DNA of 64,000 nucleotides, taken from contig NZ_CP030117.1 of assembly GCF_001039275.2 (NCBI RefSeq), forward strand, positions 552,001-616,000, in the 5' to 3' direction. The position numbers were made by a program, and so were the translations under genes. Within the stretch, counting starts at the first letter, position 1. Each line of letters opens with the position of its first letter. The DNA is from Brevibacillus brevis. Lineage in GTDB: Bacteria > Bacillota > Bacilli > Brevibacillales > Brevibacillaceae. Positions 8,664 through 18,050 of this stretch are shown here, in pieces. The notes beneath the pieces are model-generated. The model was given only the letters and a program-made list of their open reading frames with translations, had not been told where the DNA came from and searched no databases.

Positions 8664-10040
8664 GTGCGGAAGTATTTCGAGTTTGACAAGCTAGGCACCA
8701 ATTACCGTCGCGAAATCATCGCGGGTATCACTACTTTTTTGGCAATGGCATATATCTTGGCTGTCAATCCATTCATTCTCAGTGGGGCTGATCTGCCGCC
8801 AGATTTGAAAGCAAACTATCCTGAATTTGGGGCTGTCTTTACCGCAACGGCGTTGGCTGCTGCTCTCGGTACACTGTTAATGGGTATTCTCGGACGTTTG
8901 CCGATCGGTCAAGCTCCGGGGATGGGATTGAACGCATTTTTCACTTATACCGTCGTTCTGACGATGCAAATTCCTTGGCAACAGGCTTTGGCTGGCGTAT
9001 TCCTCTCTTGTACGATCTTTTTGATCCTGTCTCTGACAGGGGTTCGTGAAGCGATCATCAAAGCGATTCCACAAAGCTTGAAATACGCAGTTTCGGCAGG
9101 GATTGGTCTTTTTATCGCGTTTATCGGTTTGAAAAACGCGGGTATTATCGTAGCAAATGATGCGACCTTCGTAGCACTGGGGCATCTCACCTTCTATCAC
9201 GAGGGCATGAAGCCGGAAGCAATTTTGGCAGCGAAAAATGCATTGCTTGCTGTGTTTGGTCTGATCGTGACGGTCATTCTGCTTTCTCGCAAAGTCAATG
9301 CAGGTATCTTTATCGGAATGTTGATTACGGCGATTACCGGGATGTTTTTCGGACTGGTGAATCTGCCTGAGCAAGTCGTTTCTGCACCACCGAGCCTTGC
9401 TCCTACATTCGGTGCTGCGTTCCAATATCTCGGTGATCCATCTGCATTGTTCACCGTGAATATGCTGATTGTTGTTTTGACGTTTTTGTTTGTAGACTTT
9501 TTCGATGCGACGGGTACGCTCTTGGGTGTAGCCAACCAAGCGGGATTGCTTCGCGAAGACGGCAATTTGCCACGTCCAGGAAAAGCACTCGCTTCCGATG
9601 CGATTGCAGGTATGGCAGGTGCGGTACTCGGAACTTCTACCACTACGGCTTATGTTGAATCGACAGCAGGGGTAGCGGCAGGCGGACGCTCCGGATTTAC
9701 CGCAGTTGTCACAGGGATCATGTTCCTTCTGGCGTTGTTCTTCTCACCGATTCTCGCAATTGTGACACCAGCGGTTACAGCACCAGCGCTCATTATCGTC
9801 GGTGTTCTGATGGCTTCTCACATTGCAAAAGTGGCTTGGGATGACCTGGATGAAGCGTTCCCTGCATTCCTGACGATTTTGTTGATGCCATTGACTTACA
9901 GTATTGCAACAGGGATCGCGACAGGCTTCATCGTTTATCCGGTGATGAAGGTAATGAAAGGCAAGGCTCGCGAAGTACATCCGGCGATGTATGTGCTGTT
10001 CTTCGTCTTCCTGGCGTACTTCATCTGGTTGCGCGAATAG
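8664..10040 (+). CDS. pbuG: Guanine/hypoxanthine permease, NCS2 (AzgA-like) family
   Basis: A 458-residue polytopic membrane protein (about 12-14 helices) of the AzgA-like branch of NCS2, closely resembling B. subtilis PbuG/PbuO, which import guanine and hypoxanthine. Recognisable segments are FDKLGTNYRREIIAGITTFLAMAYIL at the start (key residues F7, D8, G11), APGMGLNAFF, and GTSTTTAYVESTAGVAAGGRSG, which carries the conserved substrate-site residues. Start is GTG at 8664, seven bases after GGGGGGA. The purine-type riboswitch and PurR-like boxes upstream support purine transport. A terminator follows at once, so it is monocistronic. Confidence 0.94.
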   Translation: MRKYFEFDKLGTNYRREIIAGITTFLAMAYILAVNPFILSGADLPPDLKANYPEFGAVFTATALAAALGTLLMGILGRLPIGQAPGMGLNAFFTYTVVLTMQIPWQQALAGVFLSCTIFLILSLTGVREAIIKAIPQSLKYAVSAGIGLFIAFIGLKNAGIIVANDATFVALGHLTFYHEGMKPEAILAAKNALLAVFGLIVTVILLSRKVNAGIFIGMLITAITGMFFGLVNLPEQVVSAPPSLAPTFGAAFQYLGDPSALFTVNMLIVVLTFLFVDFFDATGTLLGVANQAGLLREDGNLPRPGKALASDAIAGMAGAVLGTSTTTAYVESTAGVAAGGRSGFTAVVTGIMFLLALFFSPILAIVTPAVTAPALIIVGVLMASHIAKVAWDDLDEAFPAFLTILLMPLTYSIATGIATGFIVYPVMKVMKGKAREVHPAMYVLFFVFLAYFIWLRE

Positions 10041-10055
10041 GATTTTTTGGGAATC

Positions 10056-10089
10056 AAGCTCTTCGTCCGCTGGACGGGGAGCTTTTTTT
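10056..10089 (+). terminator. pbuG terminator
   Basis: Stem AAGCTC-TTCGTCC / GGACGGG-GAGCTT followed by seven T. A possible -10 (TATGAT, 10094-10099) for the next transcript lies immediately after it. Confidence 0.85.
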
Positions 10090-10208
10090 GCGCTATGATA
10101 GGAAAAATCTTTTTTCACGGAAGGATGGACCGATTCCCATGACAGGTCTCAACATGTTCCTTCAACAGCATCACCACACGTAGAGCGTTTGTATCTTCGG
10201 AAATTTTT

Positions 10209-10298
10209 CCGCAGGTGCAAGCGCTTCTTGTGCTTCGTGCCTGCGGTGGTGTATTTAGGAAGCCATGCGGGCAGGAAGTTGCCTTGCATGGCTTTTTT
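10209..10298 (+). promoter_or_regulatory. Attenuator-like leader of hisS
   Basis: Two consecutive hairpins: CCGCAGG (10209-10215) with CCTGCGG (10240-10246), then a strong terminator, AAGCCATGC (10260-10268) with GCATGGCTT (10286-10294) plus T-run. An alternative pairing, CCTGC (10240-10244) with GCAGG (10271-10275), would break both, which is the logic of a transcription attenuator. I could not find the T-box core sequence or a convincing specifier loop, so the signal is unknown. Confidence 0.6.
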
Positions 10299-10334
10299 GG
10301 TTTTCTTTATCTGAAAAAAGAAAGGGTGTTATTC

Positions 10335-11636
10335 ATGGAGAACGAAGTATTAAAAACGGTAAAAGGCACCAAAGATTTCATGCCGCAGGAGCAAATGCAA
10401 CGAAACTGGATTCGACGGACGCTCGAAGCAGTATTCGAGACATACGGCTGCAAACCGTTGGAGACGCCTATGCTACAGCACTACGAATTGCTGGCATCCA
10501 AGTACGGTGGCGGGGATGAAATCTTGAAGGAAGTGTATCGCTTGAGCGATCAAGGAGATAGAGAGCTTGGGCTACGCTACGATTTGACCGTACCGTTGAC
10601 GAAGGTGGTGGGCATGAATCCTGAGATGCGGATGCCGTTCAAGCGGTATGAGATTGGAAAAGTATTTCGGGACGGTCCAGTAAAAACCGGGCGCTTGCGC
10701 GAATTTATTCAATGCGATGTCGATATCGTGGGAACGACGTCGGTGCTGGCTGAAGCAGAATTGCTCAGTATGGGGTTTGAGGCATTCAAGCGGCTGGGGC
10801 TCGACGTGTACATTGAGGTCAACAACCGCAAGCTGTTATCTGGGGTGCTTCAGGAGCTGGGAGTTCCCGTAGAGCGGGCTGGGGATGTCATGCTGTCGCT
10901 GGATAAGCTCGAGAAAATCGGCGTGGACGGAGTGCGTGATGATTTGCGAGAGCGAAACGTCGAGGAGTCACTCGTTTTGGCGATTACATCTTTCTTGCAC
11001 GAAGGTGTGATTACCCTGGATCTGTTGGCAGAGCGTTTTTCATCCCCGCTTGTTCAGGAAGGGATTCGGGAGCTGCGCGATATGCTTGCCTATATAAAAG
11101 GAGCGGGTGTGGGTGGGGAGCTTCGTTTCTCGCCATTTTTAGCAAGAGGCTTAGGGATCTATACAGGGATTGTGTATGAGATCTTTTTGCAGGATGGAAG
11201 TATTACGTCCAGTATCGGCAGTGGGGGACGTTACGATCAGATTATCGGTCGGCTTTTGGATGATGGAAGAGAGTATCCCGCTGTAGGGATTTCGTTTGGC
11301 TTGGATGTCATTCTTGCAGCGTTGGCAAATCGCAATACGGAGGAGCAGAGAGCTGCCGATGTATTCGTCATTCCCCTCGGGACAGAAGCATCCAGTCTCG
11401 GCTTGGCCAATCGATTGCGCGAGAGCGGCATCAGAGTCGAGCTGGAGCTGACTGGTAGACGGCTGAAAAAAGCACTCGATTATGCAAACAAAGAAGGCTT
11501 TGCTTTTGCCTTGATCTATGGGGAAAACGAAGTGAACAGTGGGCAGGTCGTCGTCCGAGATATGCGAGAGGGAACGGAACAGCCGGTTCCTTTGGAGTTG
11601 GTTGAAAAGTGGCTGTCCGACAAGCTATCAGGGTAA
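10335..11636 (+). CDS. hisS: Histidyl-tRNA synthetase, HisS2-like
   Basis: A 433-residue class II synthetase that charges tRNA-His. The N-terminal VKGTKDFMPQEQ, motif 2 region FRDGPVKTGRLREFIQCDVDIVG and GSGGRYDQII (histidine-binding GGRYD) are present, and a C-terminal anticodon-binding domain follows. The histidine A motif reads LARGLGIYTG instead of the usual LVRGLDYYTG. This and the overall sequence match the second HisRS type of the B. cereus group (HisS2) better than the housekeeping one, so a second hisS may exist elsewhere. The ATG at 10335 follows AAAGGGTG. The leader has an attenuator-like terminator. Confidence 0.92.
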   Translation: MENEVLKTVKGTKDFMPQEQMQRNWIRRTLEAVFETYGCKPLETPMLQHYELLASKYGGGDEILKEVYRLSDQGDRELGLRYDLTVPLTKVVGMNPEMRMPFKRYEIGKVFRDGPVKTGRLREFIQCDVDIVGTTSVLAEAELLSMGFEAFKRLGLDVYIEVNNRKLLSGVLQELGVPVERAGDVMLSLDKLEKIGVDGVRDDLRERNVEESLVLAITSFLHEGVITLDLLAERFSSPLVQEGIRELRDMLAYIKGAGVGGELRFSPFLARGLGIYTGIVYEIFLQDGSITSSIGSGGRYDQIIGRLLDDGREYPAVGISFGLDVILAALANRNTEEQRAADVFVIPLGTEASSLGLANRLRESGIRVELELTGRRLKKALDYANKEGFAFALIYGENEVNSGQVVVRDMREGTEQPVPLELVEKWLSDKLSG

Positions 11637-11695
11637 AGCGGAAAGATAGTCTTTTTCTTCCATTTTTTGTACAGTAGAGAAAAGGGGGAGATGGC

Positions 11696-13192
11696 GTGAA
11701 GAAATGGGTCTCAATGGCCGGTTGTAGCTTATTGTTTTTGACGTGGATGTTGCCTGTAAATGCTGAGGAGGGTACTGCGCTTACGCGTAAACCACTCTAT
11801 CAGGCTGATGTGCGAATTGATCCTATCAAGAAAGAAGTAGCAGGAACCGTAACGATTACCTTTTGGCCAAAAGACCCTACTCGTGCCTATCTCCATCTTT
11901 ACCCGAACGTATTTACAGAAGAGCATCAAGGCATGCTATGGGAGGAACTTTTAGGCAATGCCCCAATGCCTGGCTCATACACTAATAAAAAGCTCTTGGT
12001 CGATGGAGTAGCGGTTGTCGGTAAAAAGACGAACGACCTGAACATCCTCGAAGTGCCTCTAGAAGGACAGACGGGCCCACGAAAGATTGTGTTGGAGTTC
12101 GAGATGACTCTTCCGCGAAACGACGGCAGGATGTCGTACGATGACCAATCGATCTGGCTGGGGAACTGGCTTCCGGTTCTTGCGGTGTACGACAAAGAAG
12201 GATGGCATCTCGATCCGTACGAGCCTGTCGGTGATCCATTTTACAGTGAGAGCGCAGATTATGAAGTGAGCGTGACGCTGCCAAAAGACTATCAATTGGC
12301 GAGCACGGCGCCAGACAGGGCTGCGAAGCAGGTATCTGCTCGTGAGGGAGAAAAGACAATACAGCTCGGTGCAGAAAACGTGAGGGATTTTGCCCTGGTC
12401 GTTATGGATGCCTCCTATCAGCGAAGGGAAACGAAAGTGGGAGAAACAGCCGTCCGAACATGGTGGCGGAAAACAGATGATCCGGCAACTGCTGAGCAGA
12501 TTCATGAAGCAGCAGTGAAGTCTCTCGCCTATTTTCATGATCAATTGGGTGCCTATCCATATCCCGAATACGATGTGGTAAGGACTGGTGGCGCGATTAA
12601 TGGAATGGAGTACCCAGCATTGGTCTTTCTCGATGGGCGTCATTTCTTTTCCGGGGAAGAAACAGGTATCGTCACGGTTGTCCATGAGACGGCACATCAG
12701 TGGTTTTACGGCTTGCTCGGAAATAATCAGGTAAAGGAAGCGTGGCTGGATGAGGGATTCACGGAGTACGTGACACTCTCGTACTTATCTCAGCAAGACC
12801 CGCTGTTGGGAGCAGAACGGGTGCGCAGACGGCTGGAGCAGGGCACCTCTGTTCAGTATTACGTGGCAGAGGAACTGCGTCCTTGGCAAGCGCTGTCAGC
12901 ATTCCCAGATAATCAGAGTTATAGCGATCTCGTCTATTCCCGACCGTCCTCGATGCTGTGGCTATTGCAGGGAGCGTGGGGGGAAGAAAGGGTACATGAC
13001 GTTTTGAAGCAGTTTGTTGAGAAGTACCGTTATCAGGTTGTGACCGGAAAGGATTGGGAAGCCTTTCTATCTGAGATGGCAGGAGAAGATGCGAGTGCTT
13101 TCTTGGATTATTGGTTGAAAGTAGACATGTCCCAGCAGGAACAGGCAGCAGCCTGGCTGGAGCGCCAACGTCTCAAGCATCAGAAGAAGTAA
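11696..13192 (+). CDS. Secreted M1-family-like metallopeptidase (first of two)
   Basis: A 498-residue protein with a signal peptide (cleavage near VNAEE), an N-terminal beta domain as in M1 aminopeptidases, and the gluzincin site HETAHQ near residue 330, followed after 18 residues by the third zinc ligand in WLDEGFTEY. The exopeptidase motif GAMEN is altered to GAINGMEYP, so true aminopeptidase activity is uncertain. Start is GTG at 11696 after AAAGGGGGAG. Followed 19 bp later by a paralogue of similar length and layout, so a tandem duplication in one operon. Substrates unknown. Confidence 0.88.
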   Translation: MKKWVSMAGCSLLFLTWMLPVNAEEGTALTRKPLYQADVRIDPIKKEVAGTVTITFWPKDPTRAYLHLYPNVFTEEHQGMLWEELLGNAPMPGSYTNKKLLVDGVAVVGKKTNDLNILEVPLEGQTGPRKIVLEFEMTLPRNDGRMSYDDQSIWLGNWLPVLAVYDKEGWHLDPYEPVGDPFYSESADYEVSVTLPKDYQLASTAPDRAAKQVSAREGEKTIQLGAENVRDFALVVMDASYQRRETKVGETAVRTWWRKTDDPATAEQIHEAAVKSLAYFHDQLGAYPYPEYDVVRTGGAINGMEYPALVFLDGRHFFSGEETGIVTVVHETAHQWFYGLLGNNQVKEAWLDEGFTEYVTLSYLSQQDPLLGAERVRRRLEQGTSVQYYVAEELRPWQALSAFPDNQSYSDLVYSRPSSMLWLLQGAWGEERVHDVLKQFVEKYRYQVVTGKDWEAFLSEMAGEDASAFLDYWLKVDMSQQEQAAAWLERQRLKHQKK

Positions 13193-13211
13193 TCGAAGGC
13201 AGGGGATTACG

Positions 13212-14750
13212 ATGTGGCGGAAGCATTGGGTGGTCATCGTGGCAGTAGGAGTCGTTTTGACTGTATTATTGACCATTCGTCCTTGGACAGGGCAGGCAGG
13301 CTTAGATGCTCAGGAGATTGTGCCGATTGGTCAAAGGCAGGCTGCAGTCACTTACAAGGCCGACGTACAAATCGATATGAACAAGCACGTGGTGAAAGGC
13401 ATGCTGACGGCTCGCTTTGTCCCACAAGATGACCAAGCTTTTTTTCATTTATATCCCAATGCTTTTTCTGCGAATGCTGCTCTCAGTGGAGAGAACTGGG
13501 AGGTTGTGCTGGGCAAACAGCGTGAGCCCGGTGGTATCAAGATAAGCGAAGTACGGGTAAACGGAAAAAGTGTCGGCGTACAGTATGCAGGAAAGACCAA
13601 AACGCTTTTACAAGTGCCCCTTCCTGCAAGAACATCGTCTGCTGAGACGGTAGTGGAGATGAATTTTCAGCTCGAGGTTCCTTATAACAACGGGCGAATG
13701 TCTTACCATGATCATGCGATGTGGCTGGGCAACTGGCTCCCAATCCTGGCGGTAAAGGATGCAGGAGGCTGGCGGCTCGATCCTTATTCCGCGATTGGCG
13801 ATCCTTTTTACTCGGATGTGGCGAATTATCATTTGCGTGTGCAATTATCAGAGGGGTACCAGCTTGCTACGAGTGGATTGGAGAGCGTGGCTGTCATCAC
13901 CGAGACGAGACCGCAACGGCTAAAAATCTATGAGGTGGACGCCTGGAACGTTCGGGATTTTGCCCTTGTCGTTATGGACGAAACGTACCAGCCCATATCT
14001 GGCAAGGTCGGAGAAACCATCGTACGTACGTGGGTGCAGAAAAGTGATGACCCGCAAAACGTAGAACGAATACATGAGACTGCCAGGGAGTCACTCGATT
14101 ATTACGGAAAACAGTTCGGGGTGTATCCGTATAAGGAATATGATGTTGTCAAAACAGGCGGCTTCTTTGGCGGGATGGAGTACCCGAGCCTCGTTTTTAT
14201 TGCCCAGGAGTATTTTGAGCGGAGCGATGGCATGGGGGAAGCGGTCGTAGCGCACGAAACGGCACATCAGTGGTTTTACGGGTTGGTCGGAAACGATGAG
14301 GTGCGAGAGGCTTGGCTGGATGAGGGACTGACGGATTATGCGACGATGGTATTTTTACAGCAAAAGTCCCTCGCACGTTCACAAGCGTATATTCAGATGC
14401 GCCTAGGCCAAGCACGTGCAGCGGAAGGATATGCGAACCAAGGAGTCACAGCGAAGTCGTCCGTGGAGGCTTTTCCAGACTGGAGGAGCTACAATGACCT
14501 CGTCTACGGGCGAGCGGGTGCCATGTGGTGGAACTTGAAAGAAGAATGGGGAGTCGAACGACTGCATCAGGTGTTGCGTCAATATGTACGGGATCATCAA
14601 TACAAGCAGGCGAATGGGGAGCAAATTACAGCGCTATTGACTGCAACTGCGGGGGCGGATGCCAGTCCCTATTTGGATTATTGGCTTCGGGTTGAGCTAG
14701 AGAAAGCCGAAGCGGCAAGCAATTGGGTAGAAAAAGGCAAACACGAATAA
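13212..14750 (+). CDS. Membrane-anchored M1-family-like metallopeptidase (second of two)
   Basis: A 512-residue paralogue of the preceding protein, clearly homologous along its length (shared blocks GRMSYxDxxxWLGNWLPxLAV, NVRDFALVVMD, FYGL, WLDEG). Here the N-terminus (WRKHWVVIVAVGVVLTVLLTI) looks like an uncleaved membrane anchor rather than a signal peptide. The zinc site is HETAHQ near residue 348, with WLDEGLTDY supplying the glutamate. The GAMEN-equivalent is GGFFGGMEYP. The ATG at 13212 is six bases after AGGGG. The differing anchors suggest one secreted and one membrane-bound enzyme. Confidence 0.88.
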   Translation: MWRKHWVVIVAVGVVLTVLLTIRPWTGQAGLDAQEIVPIGQRQAAVTYKADVQIDMNKHVVKGMLTARFVPQDDQAFFHLYPNAFSANAALSGENWEVVLGKQREPGGIKISEVRVNGKSVGVQYAGKTKTLLQVPLPARTSSAETVVEMNFQLEVPYNNGRMSYHDHAMWLGNWLPILAVKDAGGWRLDPYSAIGDPFYSDVANYHLRVQLSEGYQLATSGLESVAVITETRPQRLKIYEVDAWNVRDFALVVMDETYQPISGKVGETIVRTWVQKSDDPQNVERIHETARESLDYYGKQFGVYPYKEYDVVKTGGFFGGMEYPSLVFIAQEYFERSDGMGEAVVAHETAHQWFYGLVGNDEVREAWLDEGLTDYATMVFLQQKSLARSQAYIQMRLGQARAAEGYANQGVTAKSSVEAFPDWRSYNDLVYGRAGAMWWNLKEEWGVERLHQVLRQYVRDHQYKQANGEQITALLTATAGADASPYLDYWLRVELEKAEAASNWVEKGKHE

Positions 14751-14783
14751 TTTTTGATCTCTCATTTTTAAATGTTCGGAAAC
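14739..14783 (+). promoter_or_regulatory. Candidate PurR box region upstream of purE
   Basis: AATGTTCGGAAAC at 14771-14783 matches the reverse of the PurR box AWWWCCGAACWWT at 12 of 13 positions and ends four bases before the -35. A weaker half-site containing CGAA lies at 14739-14751 (10 of 13), over the stop codon of the previous gene. The geometry resembles the boxes before pbuG in this window. Confidence 0.6.
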
Positions 14784-14787
14784 GAGG

Positions 14788-14817
14788 TTGACAGGCAAAC
14801 TTTCTCCCTGCTACACT
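14788..14817 (+). promoter_or_regulatory. SigA promoter of purEKB
   Basis: TTGACA (14788-14793), 18-base spacer, TACACT (14812-14817). The -10 hexamer is identical to that of the pbuG promoter. The leader is about 110 nt and shows no purine aptamer, although B. subtilis purE has one. Confidence 0.75.
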
Positions 14818-14931
14818 GAATACGTTGAGTGAAAACGAGTTCGAATAGCCCAGGCGATGAGAGCGGCGCGAAAAGCCGTTAGTCGGTTGGGTTTTCTTCT
14901 GATGTTACAAAACGTAGGGGGCGAATGGTTC

Positions 14932-15420
14932 ATGCTACAGCCTTTGGTAGGAGTCATTATGGGTAGTACGTCAGACTGGGAAACAATGAAGGAAGCTTGC
15001 GCAATCTTGGACGAATTGCAGGTACCGTACGAAAAGAAGGTCGTGTCTGCACACAGAACGCCAGACTTGATGTTTACGTATGCCGAGACCGCGAAAAGCC
15101 GCGGTTTGGAAGTCATTATTGCGGGTGCTGGCGGGGCAGCTCATTTGCCAGGAATGGTAGCGGCCAAGACAGAGTTGCCTGTTATTGGTGTCCCGGTGAA
15201 ATCATCCAACTTGAATGGTCTCGACTCGCTTTTGTCGATTGTGCAAATGCCAGGTGGCGTGCCTGTAGCGACAGTTGCGATCGGAAAAGCTGGAGCCATC
15301 AATGCAGGGCTATTGGCTGCGCAAATTTTGGGGATCAAATATCCAGACGTACAAGAGCGGTTCGTGCAAAGACGTGATGATGTATGCAATAAGGTGCTGG
15401 AGGCTAGTGAACTCGAATGA
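14932..15420 (+). CDS. purE: N5-carboxyaminoimidazole ribonucleotide mutase
   Basis: A 162-residue class I PurE that converts N5-CAIR to CAIR in de novo purine synthesis, working with PurK. It shows [10 protein letters not shown] (active-site Ser/Asp loop), SAHRTPD (catalytic His) and [12 protein letters not shown]. The ATG at 14932 gives the canonical [11 protein letters not shown] start and has GGGGG ten bases upstream; an ATG at 14926 is also possible. It overlaps purK by four bases (ATGA). Confidence 0.97.
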   Translation: MLQPLVGVIMGSTSDWETMKEACAILDELQVPYEKKVVSAHRTPDLMFTYAETAKSRGLEVIIAGAGGAAHLPGMVAAKTELPVIGVPVKSSNLNGLDSLLSIVQMPGGVPVATVAIGKAGAINAGLLAAQILGIKYPDVQERFVQRRDDVCNKVLEASELE

Positions 15421-16580
15421 CAACCAAAGACCGTAAGCAAATCAAACCAGGATCGACCCTAGGATTACTCGGTGGAGGACAGCTTGGACGGATGATTGCT
15501 CTTGCGGGACGAGCTATGGGCTACCGTTTTGTCACAATGGACCCGACAGCAGACGCACCATGCGGCCAAACGGCAGATCGGCAAATTGTTGCCAGCTACG
15601 ATGATGTAGAAGCAGCGATGCAGCTTGCCTCGGTCAGTGATGTCATCTCTTATGAATTTGAAAATGTGGATGCGCAGGTCGCTGAAGTGTTAGAGAGCCG
15701 CGCTTACGTACCGCAGGGAAGCCGCCTTTTGCGTATCACCCAAAACCGGATTCGGGAAAAGACCGCCATTCGCGAGATCGGCATCCCTGTTGCTCCGTTT
15801 TGTGTCGTGAATAGCCTGGAGGATTTGCAGGACGCCGTGCGTGAACTGGGACTGCCTGCTGTTATGAAGACGGCAACTGGCGGGTATGACGGTAAAGGAC
15901 AATGGGTATTGAGAAGCGAGGCTGAGCTGGCGGAGGCGTATGAAACGTTGTCCAAAGCAGGTACAGAGCTGATCGTGGAACAATTTGTACCATTCCAAAT
16001 GGAGCTGTCTGTTATTGCTGCACGCAATCCTGCGGGAGAACTGGCTGTTTTTCCTGTGTCAGAAAATATTCATCAGGAAAACATCCTGCACCTGAGCATC
16101 GTACCCGCTCGTATTTCGGCTGAAGTAGCAGCCCGTGCGGAAGAAATTGCTCGCACGATTGTAGAAAAGCTGGATGTGATCGGACTCATTGCCGTTGAGC
16201 TGTTTTTGACCGAAGATGGTCAGTTGTATGTGAATGAATTGGCACCTCGACCGCATAACTCTGGGCATTTTACCATGGATGCTTGTGTCACCTCGCAGTT
16301 TGAGCAGCATGTTCGGGCGGTTTGTAATCTGCCTTTGGGATCTACAGAGTTGCTCTCGAGCGTTGTGATGGTTAATATTTTGGGAGAGCATCTACAGCCT
16401 GTGATCGATCAGATCGACAAGCTGCCGCACACAGCCAAGCTCCATTTGTACGGAAAAGCAGAGAGCAAGGCCAAGCGAAAAATGGGGCATATCAATGTGC
16501 TCGCCCCTACTGTAGAAGAAGCGCTCACCCTGATTGATGAGCTGAAAATCTGGACGAATACATCGGAGGTATTATCATGA
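15417..16580 (+). CDS. purK: N5-carboxyaminoimidazole ribonucleotide synthase
   Basis: A 387-residue ATP-grasp enzyme that carboxylates AIR with ATP and bicarbonate to N5-CAIR. The dinucleotide-like N-terminal loop [12 protein letters not shown], the ATP-grasp lid with [13 protein letters not shown], and the metal-binding stretch [12 protein letters not shown] are all visible. It overlaps purE upstream and purB downstream by four bases each, so translation is coupled. Confidence 0.97.
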   Translation: MTTKDRKQIKPGSTLGLLGGGQLGRMIALAGRAMGYRFVTMDPTADAPCGQTADRQIVASYDDVEAAMQLASVSDVISYEFENVDAQVAEVLESRAYVPQGSRLLRITQNRIREKTAIREIGIPVAPFCVVNSLEDLQDAVRELGLPAVMKTATGGYDGKGQWVLRSEAELAEAYETLSKAGTELIVEQFVPFQMELSVIAARNPAGELAVFPVSENIHQENILHLSIVPARISAEVAARAEEIARTIVEKLDVIGLIAVELFLTEDGQLYVNELAPRPHNSGHFTMDACVTSQFEQHVRAVCNLPLGSTELLSSVVMVNILGEHLQPVIDQIDKLPHTAKLHLYGKAESKAKRKMGHINVLAPTVEEALTLIDELKIWTNTSEVLS

Positions 16581-17872
16581 TCGAACGTTACTCCCGACCG
16601 GAAATGCGCGCCATTTGGACGGAAGAAAACAAATTCAAAGCGTGGCTGGAAGTAGAAATTCTCGCGTGTGAAGCATGGTCCAAGCTGGGCGTCATTCCTG
16701 AGGAAGACGTGAAAAAGCTGTGGGAAAAAGCTACTTTTGACATGAACAGAATCTATGAGATCGAAGAAGAGACACGCCATGATGTGGTGGCGTTTACCCG
16801 TGCGGTATCGGAGACCTTGGGCGAAGAAAAGAAGTGGGTGCATTACGGACTAACTTCTACAGATGTGGTGGATACTGCGCTGTCTTACCTGCTGCGTCAG
16901 GCGAACGAGATTTTGGAGAAGGATATCGAAGACTTCATCGAGATTTTGGCAGACAAAGCTCGTGAGCACAAGGATACGGTTTGCATGGGCAGAACGCATG
17001 GTGTGCATGCGGAGCCTACGACTTTTGGCTTGAAGCTGGCCCTGTGGCATGAAGAAATGAAGCGCAACCTGGCGCGTTTTCAGGCTGCGAAAAAAGAAGT
17101 GGCGTACGGGAAAATCTCTGGCGCAGTAGGAACATACGCAAACATCGATCCGTTCGTGGAAGCATACGTGTGCGAGAAGCTGGGACTGTCGGCAGCGCCT
17201 ATCTCGACCCAAACCTTACAGCGTGATCGCCACGCCGAGTACATGGCAACATTGGCATTGATCGCAACATCTTTGGAGAAATTTGCGACAGAAATTCGTG
17301 GTCTGCAAAAGAGTGAAATGCGCGAGGTGGAAGAAGCCTTTGCCAAAGGACAAAAAGGTTCTTCTGCAATGCCGCACAAGCGCAACCCAATCGGCAGCGA
17401 AAACATTTGCGGTCTGGCTCGTGTTATTCGCGGTCACATGCTCACTTCTTATGAAAATGTTTCCCTCTGGCATGAGCGGGATATTTCGCACTCCTCTGCG
17501 GAGCGCGTGATTTTGCCAGATGCGACGCAAGCGTTGAACTATATGCTGCGCCGTTTCATGAACATCGTGAAAAACTTGACGGTATTCCCTGAGAACATGA
17601 AGCGCAATATGGACCGTACCTTTGGATTGATCTACTCGCAGCAAGTGATGCTCAAGCTGATCGAAAAAGGCATGAGCCGCGAGCAAGCCTATGATACAGT
17701 ACAGCCTCGTGCGATGCAGGCTTGGGAAGAGCAACGTTCCTTCCGTGCGATCGTCGAGGAGGATGCAACGGTCAGCTCTACACTGTCCAAGGAAGAGCTG
17801 GATGAGTGCTTTGATTACCGTTACCACCTGAAGCATGTGGATACGATTTTCCAACGTCTCGGATTGATTTAA
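16577..17872 (+). CDS. purB: Adenylosuccinate lyase
   Basis: A 431-residue fumarase/aspartase-superfamily lyase that acts twice in purine synthesis (SAICAR to AICAR, adenylosuccinate to AMP). The family signature [11 protein letters not shown] is present, as are TSTDVVDTA and [11 protein letters not shown] with the catalytic His. Starts inside the end of purK (ATGA). It is directly followed by a terminator and an unrelated gene, whereas in Bacillus purC and the rest of the pathway follow purB. Confidence 0.97.
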   Translation: MIERYSRPEMRAIWTEENKFKAWLEVEILACEAWSKLGVIPEEDVKKLWEKATFDMNRIYEIEEETRHDVVAFTRAVSETLGEEKKWVHYGLTSTDVVDTALSYLLRQANEILEKDIEDFIEILADKAREHKDTVCMGRTHGVHAEPTTFGLKLALWHEEMKRNLARFQAAKKEVAYGKISGAVGTYANIDPFVEAYVCEKLGLSAAPISTQTLQRDRHAEYMATLALIATSLEKFATEIRGLQKSEMREVEEAFAKGQKGSSAMPHKRNPIGSENICGLARVIRGHMLTSYENVSLWHERDISHSSAERVILPDATQALNYMLRRFMNIVKNLTVFPENMKRNMDRTFGLIYSQQVMLKLIEKGMSREQAYDTVQPRAMQAWEEQRSFRAIVEEDATVSSTLSKEELDECFDYRYHLKHVDTIFQRLGLI

Positions 17873-17880
17873 ATGCAAGT

Positions 17881-17912
17881 GCCCTCGAATTATTTCGGGG
17901 GCGTTTCTTTTT
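17881..17912 (+). terminator. purEKB terminator
   Basis: Stem GCCCTCGAA/TTTCGGGGGC with loop TTA, then a T-rich run. It closes the operon after purB. Confidence 0.85.
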
Positions 17913-17914
17913 AT

Positions 17915-18015
17915 ATAGTAGCCTCGGTGGGGGAGAAGCGCAGCTTTTTGTAAAAAGCTTGACAGTGAATTCAAGACTACCTTCAATTGTCAATGAGCGG
18001 TCAAGCGGCTACTAT
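17915..18015. repeat. Inverted-repeat-bounded segment with palindrome before the acetyltransferase gene
   Basis: ATAGTAGCC (17915-17923) and its complement GGCTACTAT (18007-18015) bound a 101-bp segment. Inside are a perfect palindrome AGCTTTTT-GT-AAAAAGCT (17942-17959) and an inverted TTGACA...TGTCAA pair, of which the first copy is also the -35. It could be a small mobile relic or an operator region. Confidence 0.4.
17959..17987 (+). promoter_or_regulatory. Candidate promoter of the acetyltransferase gene
   Basis: TTGACA (17959-17964), 17-base spacer, TTCAAT (17982-17987). The -35 abuts a perfect 18-bp palindrome (17942-17959), a plausible repressor site. Confidence 0.45.
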
Positions 18016-18050
18016 TATTGGAAACTCATACCGATAGAAGGAGGACTAAT

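Noticed and set aside
8877..9539. 220-codon frame antisense to pbuG
   Set aside because: Shadow of the permease gene with a composition rich in Arg, Gln and His and no start signal.
10100..10334. T-box riboswitch before hisS
   Set aside because: I looked for the AGGGTGG core, the AGTA bulge and a His specifier; only a terminator and competing hairpins were convincing.
14818..14931. Purine riboswitch in the purE leader
   Set aside because: The leader is only about 110 nt and lacks TTTCTAC and the paired loops; nothing resembles the aptamers at guaA and pbuG.
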